A stretch of DNA of 24,978 nucleotides from Marinosulfonomonas sp. (GTDB lineage: Bacteria; Pseudomonadota; Alphaproteobacteria; Rhodobacterales; Rhodobacteraceae): assembly GCA_022712735.1 (NCBI GenBank), contig JAFLKA010000410.1:1-24978 (forward strand), given 5' to 3'. A program made the position numbers and the translations under genes. The notes under the pieces are model-generated. The model was not told where the DNA came from, did no database searches, and saw only the letters and a list, made by a program, of their open reading frames with translations. Of the stretch, positions 1-8,859 are shown piece after piece (positions within the stretch are counted from its first letter, which is position 1; each line of letters begins with the position of its first letter).

Positions 1-2
1 AT

Positions 3-1172
3 GGCACCGCAAAAGGTAGGTCGCCCGAGCAATCACCGTGGGCTGAAAACATTACTGTTTTGCCTACGGTGGCTTCGAGTGGATACAAATTTAATTTCCA
101 CGATGTAGGACGAAAAGGTGAAGAACCAAGTCCTGGGCATACGTTGGTCTTAGGTCGCACAGGATCAGGTAAAACCCTTGGTACAGCGTTCATGATGGCG
201 CAGGCGCGGCGTGCTGGTGCACGTATCATCGTGTTCGATAAGGATCAGGGTTTGGAAATGGCCATTCGAGCTATGGGCGGTGCATATTCACCTATCAAGG
301 TTGGTGAGGCCACGGGTTTCAACCCGTTCCAAACAGAAACCGATGATAGAGGGATTGCATGGCTAACAGACTGGTTAACAGACCTATTAGCGCGTGAACG
401 CCAGCTTACCACAGTTCAAACAGTTGCCTTGAATGACGCTGTACGACAAATTGCCAGCGCTGACGCAGGGCTAAGAAGTTTTCAGGGTTTGGAAAGCCTC
501 GTTACTTCAACCGATGATGGTGGTGAATTACTTGCGCGTGTCAAAGAATGGACTGAAAAAGGCCGTTATGGATGGTTGTTTAGCAAAGAGGCAAGCCAGC
601 CCATAAACATGAGTGAGGAAATTGTTGGCATTGATATGTCAGAAATTCTCGATCTCAACACAGAACGAGCCGCGTTTTTGTCATATCTGTTTCGTCGCAT
701 CGAGCGCGTTATTGAAGATCGAAAGCCGACAATTATCGTAATTGATGAAGCATGGAAAATGCTCGACGATGAAATATTTGTGAAACGGCTTCATGACTGG
801 CTCGTCACTATGCGCAAGAAAAATTGTGTTGTGATGATGCTTACACAGACACCCGGACACCTCGAAAAAAGCGTTGTTGGACCGATTATTGCCGAGTCCG
901 TCACAACGCAAATTTTATACCCAAACAATAGAGCCAGCCCAGAAGACTACCGGATTTTGCGCGTTAATGAAAACGAGGCTGGGTTTCTTTGTAGTGGGGC
1001 AAGCGGTCAACGGATCGCGCTCGTTCGTTCGGGTTCAGATAGCGTCTTTGTAGACTTTAATTTGGCAGGGCTTGGCGGGGCACTGACTGTCCTTGGTGGC
1101 GGTCGAACAGGTGAAGATAAAGCGCCTATAAATTGGCGAAATAGTCCAGAATTTTGGAAGGAAATGGTATGA
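3..1172 (+). CDS. virB4: VirB4 T4SS ATPase, C-terminal part (5' end outside window)
   Basis: VirB4 is the largest ATPase of the type IV secretion channel; it sits at the inner membrane and powers pilus assembly and substrate transfer. The frame is open from base 3, so the gene enters from the left. About 390 of the usual 790-820 residues are visible. Seen directly: a Walker A motif, GRTGSGKT, at about nt 153-176, and a Walker B with following residues, IIVIDEAWKML, at about nt 732-764. Next comes the MRKKNCVVMMLTQTP segment typical of VirB4 motor domains. The TTG at 60 is internal, because coding continues upstream in frame. The stop overlaps the start of the lipoprotein gene (ATGA), which indicates translational coupling. 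VirB2 and VirB3 genes are expected just upstream, outside the window. Confidence 0.95.
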   Translation, partial: GTAKGRSPEQSPWAENITVLPTVASSGYKFNFHDVGRKGEEPSPGHTLVLGRTGSGKTLGTAFMMAQARRAGARIIVFDKDQGLEMAIRAMGGAYSPIKVGEATGFNPFQTETDDRGIAWLTDWLTDLLARERQLTTVQTVALNDAVRQIASADAGLRSFQGLESLVTSTDDGGELLARVKEWTEKGRYGWLFSKEASQPINMSEEIVGIDMSEILDLNTERAAFLSYLFRRIERVIEDRKPTIIVIDEAWKMLDDEIFVKRLHDWLVTMRKKNCVVMMLTQTPGHLEKSVVGPIIAESVTTQILYPNNRASPEDYRILRVNENEAGFLCSGASGQRIALVRSGSDSVFVDFNLAGLGGALTVLGGGRTGEDKAPINWRNSPEFWKEMV

Positions 1173-1372
1173 AAAGATTGAGTATTATAGCGGTTGGTTT
1201 AGCACTCCTATCGGGCTGCGCGACCGTGAACACAGGCCCAAAATCGGCCTGTTTCGGCAGAACAGCGGTTGATGGTTCATATGCCGTCACACGTTCGAAC
1301 TTCTCACCAATATCTATAAGTTCCAAAAGCAGAACGGATGCACAAGATGATTGCGATTTCCAAAACTTTTAG
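1169..1372 (+). CDS. virB7: VirB7-like outer-membrane lipoprotein
   Basis: A 67-residue protein with a signal peptide ending in a lipobox, LALLSGC, which places the lipid-modified cysteine at residue 17. VirB7 proteins are small lipoproteins that anchor and stabilise VirB9 in the outer-membrane core complex. A second cysteine at residue 28 (KSAC) is in the right place for the intermolecular disulfide that VirB7 forms with VirB9 in Agrobacterium, and the VirB9 here has a cysteine near its C-terminus. The start is ATG 1169, preceded by GGAAGGA at 1156-1162 and overlapping the virB4 stop by ATGA. The in-frame upstream codon at 1154 lies inside virB4 and is less likely. The assignment rests on size, lipobox and position, because VirB7 sequences are poorly conserved. 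Confidence 0.7.
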   Translation: MKRLSIIAVGLALLSGCATVNTGPKSACFGRTAVDGSYAVTRSNFSPISISSKSRTDAQDDCDFQNF

Positions 1373-2465
1373 ACGGTTCGCCCTTGTCGTTGCTGTCGTT
1401 ACCAGCTCAACAATGGCTACAGCCCAAGGTGTACCGATCATCGACGGTCGTGGCCTTGCGAACAATAGTTCCCGTTTGTTGGAAGCCTTTAGGGATGCCG
1501 TATCCCAAGATCAGAAAATCGAAAGCCAGCGAGCTTTAACTACGCTGCAAGAAGAGCAACGCGAAGCTTATGAGCGGTTCTTAGAAGATACCACTGGTGT
1601 TACCGATATATCGGCGTTTGAGAACGGCGGCGGCGGCATACCAAGTGCAGCAGACACCTATCCAGTCACCGAAGATGATAACGCTAACGCACAGCGTCTT
1701 TTCGGTGATAATGCTTCTGTTGAGCAGATGATCATTACCGTGGCACGCCGCTATGAAACCCATCCAGGCGTTTCGGCTGCGGGCCTTAATCCGTTGACTT
1801 GGCGCATCTTGTTTCAGTCTCTTATTAAACAGGAAAGCCGATTCAACAACGCGGCAAGGTCGCATGTCGGGGCCATGGGGTTCTGTCAGTTAATGCCTGG
1901 CACTGCATCGGATCTCGGGGTTAATCCAAGCGACCCTTGGGAAAATCTCGATGGTGGCGCAAGATACATTTTGACCCAGCTTAACCGATATGGCCGCGTT
2001 GATTATGCTCTGGCCGCATATAATGCGGGGCCGGGGAATGTTAACAGGTATGGCGGCATACCGCCCTTTGAAGAGACCCAAAACTATGTTCGGCGGATCA
2101 ACGGGTACTATAATGAATACCTGTCCATAATCACTGGCGTTGACATGACTGGTTCATTGAACGGGATCGACGGAGCCAATGCAAATTGGGGAAATTTCGC
2201 GGATGCCTCGATGGGATACGGCTCTTACCAAGCGCAACAAGTTGATGCCGCTATGCGTCGTGTTGCTGCGATTTTGGATCAAGGACAACCAGAAAATTCC
2301 AAAGAAGCAATGGATATGAACACCTATCTGTTGGCGGAACGGGCGCGGCTTATGGCGCTGACCCTTCGTCTTAGGTCTGCTCACGCCAAGGTGGAAGCTG
2401 CCCAAGGTCTCAATGAATCCTCACAACAATTACAAGCAACCACTTTTTGGGAGTACAACGAATGA
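1338..2465 (+). CDS. virB1: VirB1-like lytic transglycosylase with a VirB5-like N-terminus
   Basis: A periplasmic muramidase that would open peptidoglycan locally for assembly of the secretion channel. The signal peptide is about residues 1-28. The SLT/goose-lysozyme-like domain spans about 125-260, with catalytic Glu166 in IKQESRFN, then [13 protein letters not shown] and [12 protein letters not shown]. At 375 residues it is longer than VirB1 of Agrobacterium (about 240). The mature N-terminus, [13 protein letters not shown] (residues 29-41), matches the mature N-terminus of the next gene, VirB5, at the same residue numbers. The C-terminal about 60 residues are again a helical [14 protein letters not shown] segment like the VirB5 tail. 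This suggests a transglycosylase inserted into a VirB5-like scaffold. ATG 1338 overlaps the lipoprotein gene by 35 nt; ATG 1347 is an alternative with a better-spaced ACGGA. Confidence 0.9.
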   Translation: MHKMIAISKTFRRFALVVAVVTSSTMATAQGVPIIDGRGLANNSSRLLEAFRDAVSQDQKIESQRALTTLQEEQREAYERFLEDTTGVTDISAFENGGGGIPSAADTYPVTEDDNANAQRLFGDNASVEQMIITVARRYETHPGVSAAGLNPLTWRILFQSLIKQESRFNNAARSHVGAMGFCQLMPGTASDLGVNPSDPWENLDGGARYILTQLNRYGRVDYALAAYNAGPGNVNRYGGIPPFEETQNYVRRINGYYNEYLSIITGVDMTGSLNGIDGANANWGNFADASMGYGSYQAQQVDAAMRRVAAILDQGQPENSKEAMDMNTYLLAERARLMALTLRLRSAHAKVEAAQGLNESSQQLQATTFWEYNE

Positions 2466-3277
2466 AAAATCGCCTTATCAAACCCTTACTTATCGCCGTA
2501 CAGCTCGCGGTTTCGGCGTCATTTTTCGTCGCGTCTCCGCTTGCTGCACAGGGTGTTCCTGTCATTGACGGGACAAATCTTGCCAAAAATATTGAGCATC
2601 TACGTGAAGCTCTAGCTGACGCTGAACGACAAATTCAACAAATCGAAGAAATGCGGACACAGATTGAAGAGCTGACCAATATCAATGGTTTGCTTGAAAA
2701 TGTCTTGGGATCAATTTCTGGCCTGAATGATATTGCCGACCTGTATAATTCAGTTGAAGATATTCGTAGCCGCGCGGCAAAAATTACCGATCTAAGCGGA
2801 TTTGCGGACTCGCTGGCGATTGGCGATTTTAGTGCGCTACTGGATAGCTTGCTGGATGGCGAAGTGACCATGGGCGAACGTCGCGCGGTCGAAGCTGTTC
2901 AAGGAAATCTGGCACGAGCTGGTTTCGATCCCGAAACCTTGGCCGCATTGTCTGGTTCCGATAACCGTTCTGATGCTGTAATCGCTCAAACTGCGGCCGC
3001 CAACGCTACCGTGATGGCCGCCGCCCAACTTTCATATGAAGAGTCGGGACAAAGCATTGAGCGGGTTAGTGGGCTAGTTAATCAGATTGGCAGTGCAACC
3101 ACGCTCAAAGAGTCTGTTGATCTCAATACTAGAATGGCTGCTGAAACCAATTATATACTCGGTCAAATGTGGCGGTTAAATGCTGCTCAAGGTCTCGCGC
3201 AAGGCCAAAACGGCGTCAATTGGGCGGCGGAACAAGCTAAAGAACGCGCATTCTTCGATTACTCTGGTGCAGAATAA
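2462..3277 (+). CDS. virB5: VirB5-like minor pilus/adhesin component
   Basis: A 271-residue secreted helical protein. The signal peptide is followed by [15 protein letters not shown] from residue 29, then a long heptad-rich helix (about 42-75: [15 protein letters not shown], then RTQIEEL). The C-terminal region is alanine- and glutamine-rich, with the [11 protein letters not shown] segment common in alphaproteobacterial VirB5/TrbJ-type proteins. VirB5 sits at the pilus tip and helps contact recipient cells. The start is ATG 2462, overlapping the virB1 stop as ATGA, with GGGAG at 2449-2453. An in-frame TTG at 2447 lies inside virB1 and adds non-signal residues, so it was not chosen. Its order between VirB1 and VirB6 fits the virB operon. 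It shares its mature N-terminal motif with the preceding transglycosylase. Confidence 0.85.
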   Translation: MKNRLIKPLLIAVQLAVSASFFVASPLAAQGVPVIDGTNLAKNIEHLREALADAERQIQQIEEMRTQIEELTNINGLLENVLGSISGLNDIADLYNSVEDIRSRAAKITDLSGFADSLAIGDFSALLDSLLDGEVTMGERRAVEAVQGNLARAGFDPETLAALSGSDNRSDAVIAQTAAANATVMAAAQLSYEESGQSIERVSGLVNQIGSATTLKESVDLNTRMAAETNYILGQMWRLNAAQGLAQGQNGVNWAAEQAKERAFFDYSGAE

Positions 3278-3777
3278 TGAGGGTTCTTTGCACAGCATTC
3301 GCATTGATCCTCGCAATGGCATCGTCTGGGGCTTTCGCAGAGGACTACGAAACATCTTCACCTGAACTTCTTCAGGAGGCAGCTATCGACGCGGTAGAGA
3401 GTGGCGATGGTGACGAGTTGCTCTTGGTAATGACAGAAATGAAGCGTCGGGAAATGTATTTTTTCCATGTGCGGCCTGACGCATCCTGCGGTCGTGAACC
3501 ACCTAAAGAAGGATTGATTGGTGCTTGGGGAACATTCGGCGTCGCGAAATCAGGCTACGGTAGCTATTTACGATTGTTAGCGATGGAAAATGGCACCTGC
3601 GCGTGCCTCTCAAGTCAAGCAACCTTTGATGAATTTTTGACTGTAGAATTTGACACTACGGCTCAAGATATAACAGAGACCGAAATTCAACTGCTCATCA
3701 CGTATGCAAATGCACACCTTGGTTCTGTGAGAGAAAATTACAGCTCCTTTTACGCTTTAAACTGTAGAGCGAATTAA
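3277..3777 (+). CDS. Unknown secreted cysteine-containing protein in the virB operon
   Basis: A 166-residue protein with a clear signal peptide (cleavage near GAFA|EDY, about residue 22). The mature protein has four cysteines (DASC, GTCAC and, near the end, ALNC), which suggests one or two periplasmic disulfides. I do not recognise the family. A helical acidic N-terminal part, SPELLQEAAIDAVESGDGDE, could be a binding or regulatory segment. The ATG shares its first base with the last base of the virB5 stop codon (TAATG). VirB6 starts 3 nt after its stop, so it is firmly embedded in the operon and probably a structural or entry-exclusion-type accessory of the channel. That role is inference from position: entry-exclusion lipoproteins often sit at this place in related operons, but no lipobox is visible here. 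Confidence 0.8.
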   Translation: MRVLCTAFALILAMASSGAFAEDYETSSPELLQEAAIDAVESGDGDELLLVMTEMKRREMYFFHVRPDASCGREPPKEGLIGAWGTFGVAKSGYGSYLRLLAMENGTCACLSSQATFDEFLTVEFDTTAQDITETEIQLLITYANAHLGSVRENYSSFYALNCRAN

Positions 3778-3780
3778 AAC

Positions 3781-4785
3781 ATGGGTGTGATTACAGAGTT
3801 ACTTGATGGCGTAGATGCAGCCGCTAGTTCTATCGGAACTGGCGCATATGGCACTGTTGCCGATGTTGTCATTCCCATTGCTCAAACAGGATCGGTTCTC
3901 ATTGTTATCATTACGGGTATCAATTTAATGATCCAAGCCGTTCCGATGACTTTGCAGAACGGTTTGAGTTTGATGCTGCGGGTAGCTTTAGTCTTTATAT
4001 TTCTAACGAGTTTTTCCAACTTTAATGCCGTTTATGGTGTCCTTACAAATGCCCCAGCCGAAATTGGTGCAGTCGTTCTCTCTGAAGTGACAGGGGGCAC
4101 TGTCACAAACCTTTATGACGGCCTCGATAACCTCTATGGGCAAGCTCTGAATGTTGGCGACGCGGTAAGTCAGAATGGTAGCTTTATCGCTGGCGCAATA
4201 GCCGGTGTTGTTATGTTTTTGGTTGCCGCACTTATGGCAGTTGCGAGCATAATCTTAATCGCTGGTTCCAAACTTATGATCGGCGTTTTGATTATCCTGG
4301 GGCCAATCGCAATAACGACAACTCTGTTTAAGCAAACCGCCCCGATTTTTGAAGCGTATGTCAAGCTGGCATTAGGTTTTGCACTGATTCCGCTTCTCAC
4401 TGCCGCGATGGCTGGCTTCACAATTCTTGCGGCTCAAATGATCACACCTGACAGTTTGGATACGGTCACAACCATTGGCGATATAGCCAGTTTTATAGTT
4501 GTGATGCTTCTAGGTGCGGGCCTCATGGCAATGGTTCCTAGTGTAGCCTCGGGCCTCGCTCAAACTGGCATTGGCCTCGCAACAGCGGGTGCAGTTTCAG
4601 GCGCGTTAGGCCGGTCAGGAATGCGTAGCGTGGGTAGTGCTGGATCATCCGTAGGACGTGGGATTGGTGGCGCAGTAACCGTCGCGCGTGGCCAACAATT
4701 GAGCAATTCAGCTTCAAGATCAACGAGAGTTGGCGCTGCCGCCGCGTCCAAGGTCGCATACCTAGCAAATCGAATGAGAAAATAA
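3781..4785 (+). CDS. virB6: VirB6/TrbL-like inner-membrane channel protein
   Basis: A polytopic inner-membrane protein of 334 residues that forms part of the DNA translocation path with VirB8 and VirB10. Hydrophobic segments are visible at about residues 30-52, 63-82, 138-160, 161-180, 194-225 and 236-258, the usual VirB6 pattern. Between the second and third segments is a roughly 55-residue loop (about 83-137), expected in the periplasm, the region known to contact DNA in Agrobacterium VirB6. The C-terminal about 70 residues are glycine- and serine-rich and positively charged (GMRSVGSAGSSVGRGIGG), as in many VirB6 and TrbL tails. ATG 3781 follows the preceding stop by 3 nt. Its ribosome-binding site is weak, so translation probably depends on coupling. 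Confidence 0.92.
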   Translation: MGVITELLDGVDAAASSIGTGAYGTVADVVIPIAQTGSVLIVIITGINLMIQAVPMTLQNGLSLMLRVALVFIFLTSFSNFNAVYGVLTNAPAEIGAVVLSEVTGGTVTNLYDGLDNLYGQALNVGDAVSQNGSFIAGAIAGVVMFLVAALMAVASIILIAGSKLMIGVLIILGPIAITTTLFKQTAPIFEAYVKLALGFALIPLLTAAMAGFTILAAQMITPDSLDTVTTIGDIASFIVVMLLGAGLMAMVPSVASGLAQTGIGLATAGAVSGALGRSGMRSVGSAGSSVGRGIGGAVTVARGQQLSNSASRSTRVGAAAASKVAYLANRMRK

Positions 4786-4819
4786 CTGCGTTAGCAGCCC
4801 TATTAGGAGAATTAGAATA

Positions 4820-5473
4820 ATGAAAGATCAAGGCTTTGATGTTGATATGGTTTTAGAACCAAGACGTTCCGCACGCATTGCATGGCGCGTAGCGACCGCA
4901 TCAACATGTCTGTCCGTACTATTGGGCGTGGCTATTGTTGCCATGATGCCCCTCAAACAGACAGAGGTTTTCACCGTCCTTGTTGATACGGTTACGGGGC
5001 AATCCGAGCGCATTATGCAAGTCCAGCCGACAGGAATTTCAGACCAAGAGGCCGTAAAAGAGGGCTTGCTTGTTGCATATGTTTCGGATCGTGAGAGTTT
5101 CATTATGGCGGGTATTCAGCAACGCCTTGAAAGTGTTCAACGCCGCTCACAGGGAACGGCACAACGGTCATTACAACGGCTTTGGACAGACGGGTCGGAT
5201 AATGAAAGCTATCCGCCTACAGTTTACGGACAAGACGCGGAAGTTACAGTGCGGATTATCGCAATAAACTTCCTTGAACCGTTGGTTGCGCAGGTTCGTT
5301 TTCAAAAAACATTGCGAAGACAGCGCCAAGCACCAGTTACCAGATCGTTCATTGCAACGATTGGTTTTGAATTTTCACCGCGACGCGAACGACAGCTTCA
5401 ACGGGTTTGGGAAAATCCGTTAGGATTCACGGTTGAAACCTACACCGTCGATGCAGAAACACTTGGGGGATAA
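4820..5473 (+). CDS. virB8: VirB8 inner-membrane assembly factor
   Basis: A bitopic inner-membrane protein of 217 residues that nucleates assembly of the T4SS core through its periplasmic NTF2-like domain. The short cytoplasmic N-terminus is followed by one membrane helix at about residues 22-44 (WRVATASTCLSVLLGVAIVA). The periplasmic domain then begins with the family-typical PLKQTEVFTVLVDTVTG and continues through AVKEGLLVAYVSDRESF and VRFQKTLRR to the final GFTVETYTV strand. The length matches the family (about 220-240). ATG 4820 has a strong AGGAGA at 4806-4811, after a 34-nt gap from virB6. That is the longest gap inside the visible operon, so initiation here may be independent of coupling. 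Confidence 0.93.
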   Translation: MKDQGFDVDMVLEPRRSARIAWRVATASTCLSVLLGVAIVAMMPLKQTEVFTVLVDTVTGQSERIMQVQPTGISDQEAVKEGLLVAYVSDRESFIMAGIQQRLESVQRRSQGTAQRSLQRLWTDGSDNESYPPTVYGQDAEVTVRIIAINFLEPLVAQVRFQKTLRRQRQAPVTRSFIATIGFEFSPRRERQLQRVWENPLGFTVETYTVDAETLGG

Positions 5474-5480
5474 TGAAGTC

Positions 5481-6221
5481 ATGATACATAAATTTAACAT
5501 AACTATGATTATCGGCGTTTTGGTTTTGGCGTTTGCGTCACCTGTTTTTGCCGAAAGAGCGCCGCGAACAATGGGACAAGATGCGCGAGTTCGGCACGTT
5601 AATTACAATGCTACTGATGTAATCAGAGTGAACACCAACTTGAGAGTAAATACTGCCATCGAGCTTGGTTCTGGTGAACGGATCAATCAAGTGTTGCTTG
5701 GTGATAGTGAAAGCTATGAAGTTGAAGTGCTTTCAAACAGAAACACGATTTCTGTGAAACCAGTAATCGCTCGCGCAAGCACGAACATGACGATTTATAC
5801 CAATCGCCGCGCCATATCCTTTTATCTGACCGAAGGTTCCACCAGCCGCCCCACTTTTCGGGTTGTCGTGGTATTTCCTGATAACTCGGATAGGCGGCTC
5901 GTTTCTCGATCAGGAAACCGTGACACAGGCTATCAATTCTCGGGCAAAGCAAATTTTCGACCTGTCCGTGTTTGGAATGATGGTCGCAATACGTTTTTCG
6001 AGTTTAGAAATGACACAAGACCTTCGATCTTCCGCGTAAATACCCAAGGGTATGAAGCTAGTTTGAACACCACAACACAAGGTCGGGTCGTTCGTGTTTC
6101 AGGTATTGGGACGGAATTTTCTGTGCGGATCGGCGACGAGGTTATCTGCATTCGACGTATCCAAGGCGGTACAGTCAGCACTCCATCGACAGTTGCAAGC
6201 CTAGCTTCAAAGGAATTTTGA
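5481..6221 (+). CDS. virB9: VirB9 outer-membrane core complex protein
   Basis: A 246-residue CagX/TrbG-family protein that forms the outer-membrane ring with VirB7 and VirB10. The signal peptide ends near VFAERAP (about residue 25). The first beta-rich domain has VRHVNYNATDVIRVN and an INQVLLGDSESYEV segment. A linker leads to the C-terminal domain with KANFRPVRVWNDGRNTFFEF, typical of the VirB9 surface-exposed domain. A cysteine in EVICIRRI near the C-terminus could pair with the lipoprotein cysteine. The start is ATG 5481, the only one giving a proper signal peptide; the frame is open back to a TTG at 5433 inside virB8. It starts 7 nt after the virB8 stop, and virB10 begins immediately downstream. 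Confidence 0.93.
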   Translation: MIHKFNITMIIGVLVLAFASPVFAERAPRTMGQDARVRHVNYNATDVIRVNTNLRVNTAIELGSGERINQVLLGDSESYEVEVLSNRNTISVKPVIARASTNMTIYTNRRAISFYLTEGSTSRPTFRVVVVFPDNSDRRLVSRSGNRDTGYQFSGKANFRPVRVWNDGRNTFFEFRNDTRPSIFRVNTQGYEASLNTTTQGRVVRVSGIGTEFSVRIGDEVICIRRIQGGTVSTPSTVASLASKEF

Positions 6222-6222
6222 T

Positions 6223-7596
6223 ATGAGTAACAATGATGATTATGAAGTTAAAGCTAAGGCAGATAAAAAAGCTCCGAGCACACTGGCAAAAGTAGGGTTT
6301 GGACTTGTAGCGGCTGCGTTTATCGGAGTCGTAGGTTATCCGTTGATTGTGCCTGAAAGCACTACCCCTATCGAAGTGTCTGATGCTAACGAATTTCAAG
6401 AAGATCAAACGGGAGGCGATTTTGGGCACATTCCAACAAATACCCAACCGCAGCTTGCTCCCGCAATAGACTTCTCTGGGGTAAATTCACAGATTGAGCA
6501 ACAAAGGCTTGCTATGGAAGCCCGCAATCTTGAATTACAAAATCAAGTCGGCGCATTGCAATCGCAACTCTCCGCCATTGCAGCAGGTAGCGATGAAAAC
6601 CAGCAAGCGTTGGCCGCTCAAATTGCACAAGCTGTATCGGCTGCAAACGAAGAGAACGCAAAAAGGCTTGAAGAGAGCCAAGCTATGTTACAAAGGCAGC
6701 TCCAAGCTCTTGCCGAGCAAAATGGATTGTTGGAACGCCAGCTTACGGTACAAAGGGTAGACGTGAGCGATGCAGAGTTAGCTCGATTAGCGGCAGAACG
6801 TGAAAACGCAGAACAAAGAAGGCGTCAACAGGAACTTGCAGAACGCAGAGAAGAACAACAGCGTCTAATGGCGCTTCGCGTTGTATCTCCTTCTGTTGTT
6901 TTTGATGATAAAGCCAGATCAAGCGGTGGTGATACTGGTGGTACTAGTTTAGGTCGAAATCCTTCAAATGCTGATCGTAACCGCGCGTTTGTGGAAAATG
7001 GTGCACCATCTGCCGAAATTACATCTGCGGAAGTCATCGCCAATCCCAGCAAGACCGTTCTGCAAGGAACTCTCATTGGCGCGACTTTGGAAAATGCAGT
7101 AGATTCTTCTCTTCCAGGCAATGTGATCGCTACGGTCAATAATTCGATTTACAGTTTTGACGGCTCGCAGATATTAATTCCTTCTGGTTCGCGTGTTTTT
7201 GGGTCTTATAGCTCTGATATTGTACTTGGTCAGGGACGCATCCTCGTTCGTTGGTCAAGGATTGTGACCCCAGAGGGACAATCTGTTGAGATTTCGGCCT
7301 TCGGTGGTGATCAGCAAGGACGCTCAGGGATCGCAGGCCATGTAAATTCACGGTTTGGACAACGATTTGGTGGTGCAGCTCTTATTTCACTGATAGGCGC
7401 AGCTCCGGCCATTGCAGCAGATTACTATGCGGCAGATAGTGAAATTGCGTCGGACACTGCCGAAAATATCGGGGAAAACTTTTCGGGTGCGACGGATTCA
7501 GTTCTTAGTGAATACGCAAGCCTGCCACCAATTATCACCATCGAACAAGGTTCACAGGTTTCAATCATGGTTGACCGGGATTTGGAATTTTACTGA
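6223..7596 (+). CDS. virB10: VirB10 energy-sensing core channel protein
   Basis: VirB10 spans both membranes and couples ATP use in the cytoplasm to opening of the outer-membrane pore. This one has 457 residues. A cytoplasmic N-terminus is followed by a membrane helix at about residues 20-45 (LAKVGFGLVAAAFIGVVGYP). A long glutamine-, alanine- and glutamate-rich coiled coil covers about 88-205, where many family members have a proline-rich region. The conserved C-terminal beta-barrel domain begins about residue 275, with VLQGTLIGATLENAVDSSLPG, and continues through GSRVFGSYSSD and RILVRWSRIVTPEG. The antenna-type amphipathic helix region is RFGQRFGGAALISLIGAAP. ATG 6223 follows the virB9 stop by 1 nt and has AAGGA at 6211-6215. 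The stop overlaps virB11 by 1 nt. Confidence 0.95.
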   Translation: MSNNDDYEVKAKADKKAPSTLAKVGFGLVAAAFIGVVGYPLIVPESTTPIEVSDANEFQEDQTGGDFGHIPTNTQPQLAPAIDFSGVNSQIEQQRLAMEARNLELQNQVGALQSQLSAIAAGSDENQQALAAQIAQAVSAANEENAKRLEESQAMLQRQLQALAEQNGLLERQLTVQRVDVSDAELARLAAERENAEQRRRQQELAERREEQQRLMALRVVSPSVVFDDKARSSGGDTGGTSLGRNPSNADRNRAFVENGAPSAEITSAEVIANPSKTVLQGTLIGATLENAVDSSLPGNVIATVNNSIYSFDGSQILIPSGSRVFGSYSSDIVLGQGRILVRWSRIVTPEGQSVEISAFGGDQQGRSGIAGHVNSRFGQRFGGAALISLIGAAPAIAADYYAADSEIASDTAENIGENFSGATDSVLSEYASLPPIITIEQGSQVSIMVDRDLEFY

Positions 7597-8603
7597 TGAA
7601 TAAAAAACCTACTTTTCTTTCAACCTATTTGACCCCCATCGAGGGTTTGCTACTCGATCCAAATATTGTTGAAATTGCGGTGAACGCTGATGGCAAGGTG
7701 TGGATTGAGAAGCAAGGTGCTTCCCATATGGCCTTATATGCCGATCACACTTTTACACAGGATGAAGCAAAAAATATTGGTACTGCGATAGCCAGCGATA
7801 TTGGTTCGCCCTACTCCAACACAAAGCCAGTGCTATCTGGCAAAATACTTTACAAGGATCGCCCTCTTCGTGCGCAAATACTTGGCCAGCCTGCAATTGA
7901 AGGCGGAACTGTCATTGCACTAAGGGCTTACAGTCAGAAAAAGATCACGCTGGATCAGATTGAGCTGCTATATGATGGCCTTGTGGATCTCGATGTTAAA
8001 CGACGTGAACGAGCCAAAATAGTAGCTGATCTAGCTCATGCTGGGGATATTCAAAAAGCCATGAAAGTTTGCATCGAAGATAGACTAAACATTATGATCT
8101 CGGGCGGCACATCAAGCGGTAAAACGACATTTGCGCGCGGGCTTCTTGACTTAGTTGACCCAGAAGAGCGCATTGTGACCATCGAAGATGCCTTTGAACT
8201 TTTTCCGACGCAACCAAATGTGGTGGCGCTCAAAGCTGAACGCAAAGAAGAAAGTGAAGTCTCGGCTGAAAAGCTTCTTGCGGCAACATTGCGCTTACGA
8301 CCTGATCGTATCATCCTGGGCGAACTTCGTGGGAATGAGTGTAAAACATTTCTTGATGCAATAAACACAGGGCATGGTGGTAGCTTCACCACAATTCATG
8401 CCGACACAGCTAAAAAGTCTATCGACAGATTGGCGTTGATGGTTATGTCAGTAGGCATGAATATGGCATTTGACGAAGTGCGTAGATACTGTGAATCAAG
8501 TATTGATATTGTTGTCCAGCTCGGCCGTGTCGCTGGTAGACGTGGTGTAGCTGAAATTTACATACCCTCATTACCGTCAGACAATATTTCACAGCCCAAC
8601 TAG
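7596..8603 (+). CDS. virB11: VirB11 traffic ATPase
   Basis: A hexameric cytoplasmic ATPase of the secretion-ATPase superfamily that switches the T4SS between pilus assembly and substrate transfer. At 335 residues it has family length. Visible motifs are Walker A GGTSSGKT (170-177), Asp box TIEDAFEL (195-202), Walker B LGELRG (241-246) and His box GHGGSFTTIHAD (259-270). The N-terminal domain (1-130) carries the VEIAVNADGKVWIEKQG strand pattern that precedes the linker. ATG 7596 overlaps the virB10 stop (TGATG). This is the last virB gene. No convincing terminator follows, and the next gene starts 256 nt downstream on the same strand, so read-through into the Hsp70 cassette is possible. Confidence 0.95.
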   Translation: MNKKPTFLSTYLTPIEGLLLDPNIVEIAVNADGKVWIEKQGASHMALYADHTFTQDEAKNIGTAIASDIGSPYSNTKPVLSGKILYKDRPLRAQILGQPAIEGGTVIALRAYSQKKITLDQIELLYDGLVDLDVKRRERAKIVADLAHAGDIQKAMKVCIEDRLNIMISGGTSSGKTTFARGLLDLVDPEERIVTIEDAFELFPTQPNVVALKAERKEESEVSAEKLLAATLRLRPDRIILGELRGNECKTFLDAINTGHGGSFTTIHADTAKKSIDRLALMVMSVGMNMAFDEVRRYCESSIDIVVQLGRVAGRRGVAEIYIPSLPSDNISQPN

Positions 8604-8859
8604 GCAGAACCACAACAAAACTAGCTCATTAGGTAAATTGTTCCACTTACAATCACAAAAGTTACAAGAGCTATAGCCAATAAGGATTTTCCCCACTCGG
8701 CTTGCTGACTTTCGTTGCGTGTGCATTATGTGTTGATTGAATGGGTCATAGCGGACCTTCATAACAAACTAAATAAATATGAGATCTGATCTCAGCCCTT
8801 GGTGGCTCAACGATTATGTGTGAGAATGCAAATGCCAACCTTGAATTGAGAAATTATTG
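8604..8859. promoter_or_regulatory. Gap between virB11 and the Hsp70 cassette, with a 15-bp palindrome
   Basis: 256 bp without a convincing gene. It holds a perfect odd palindrome at 8780-8794, TGAGATC-T-GATCTCA, about 65 bp upstream of the ATG at 8860, in a good position for an operator of the downstream cassette. An AT-rich run, ACTAAATAAATAT, lies just before it and could be a promoter -10 region, but no convincing -35 at proper spacing was found. I saw no factor-independent terminator for the virB operon. Confidence 0.4.

Noticed and set aside
5433..5480. Upstream TTG start for virB9
   Set aside because: It would place 16 hydrophilic residues before a clear signal peptide and overlap virB8 by 41 nt; ATG 5481 is better.
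8621..8725. Minus-strand frame reading like a membrane tail (EWGKSLLAIALVTFVIVSGT)
   Set aside because: Only about 34 codons, with no ATG or GTG start. It could be a decayed fragment, but chance hydrophobic reading cannot be excluded.
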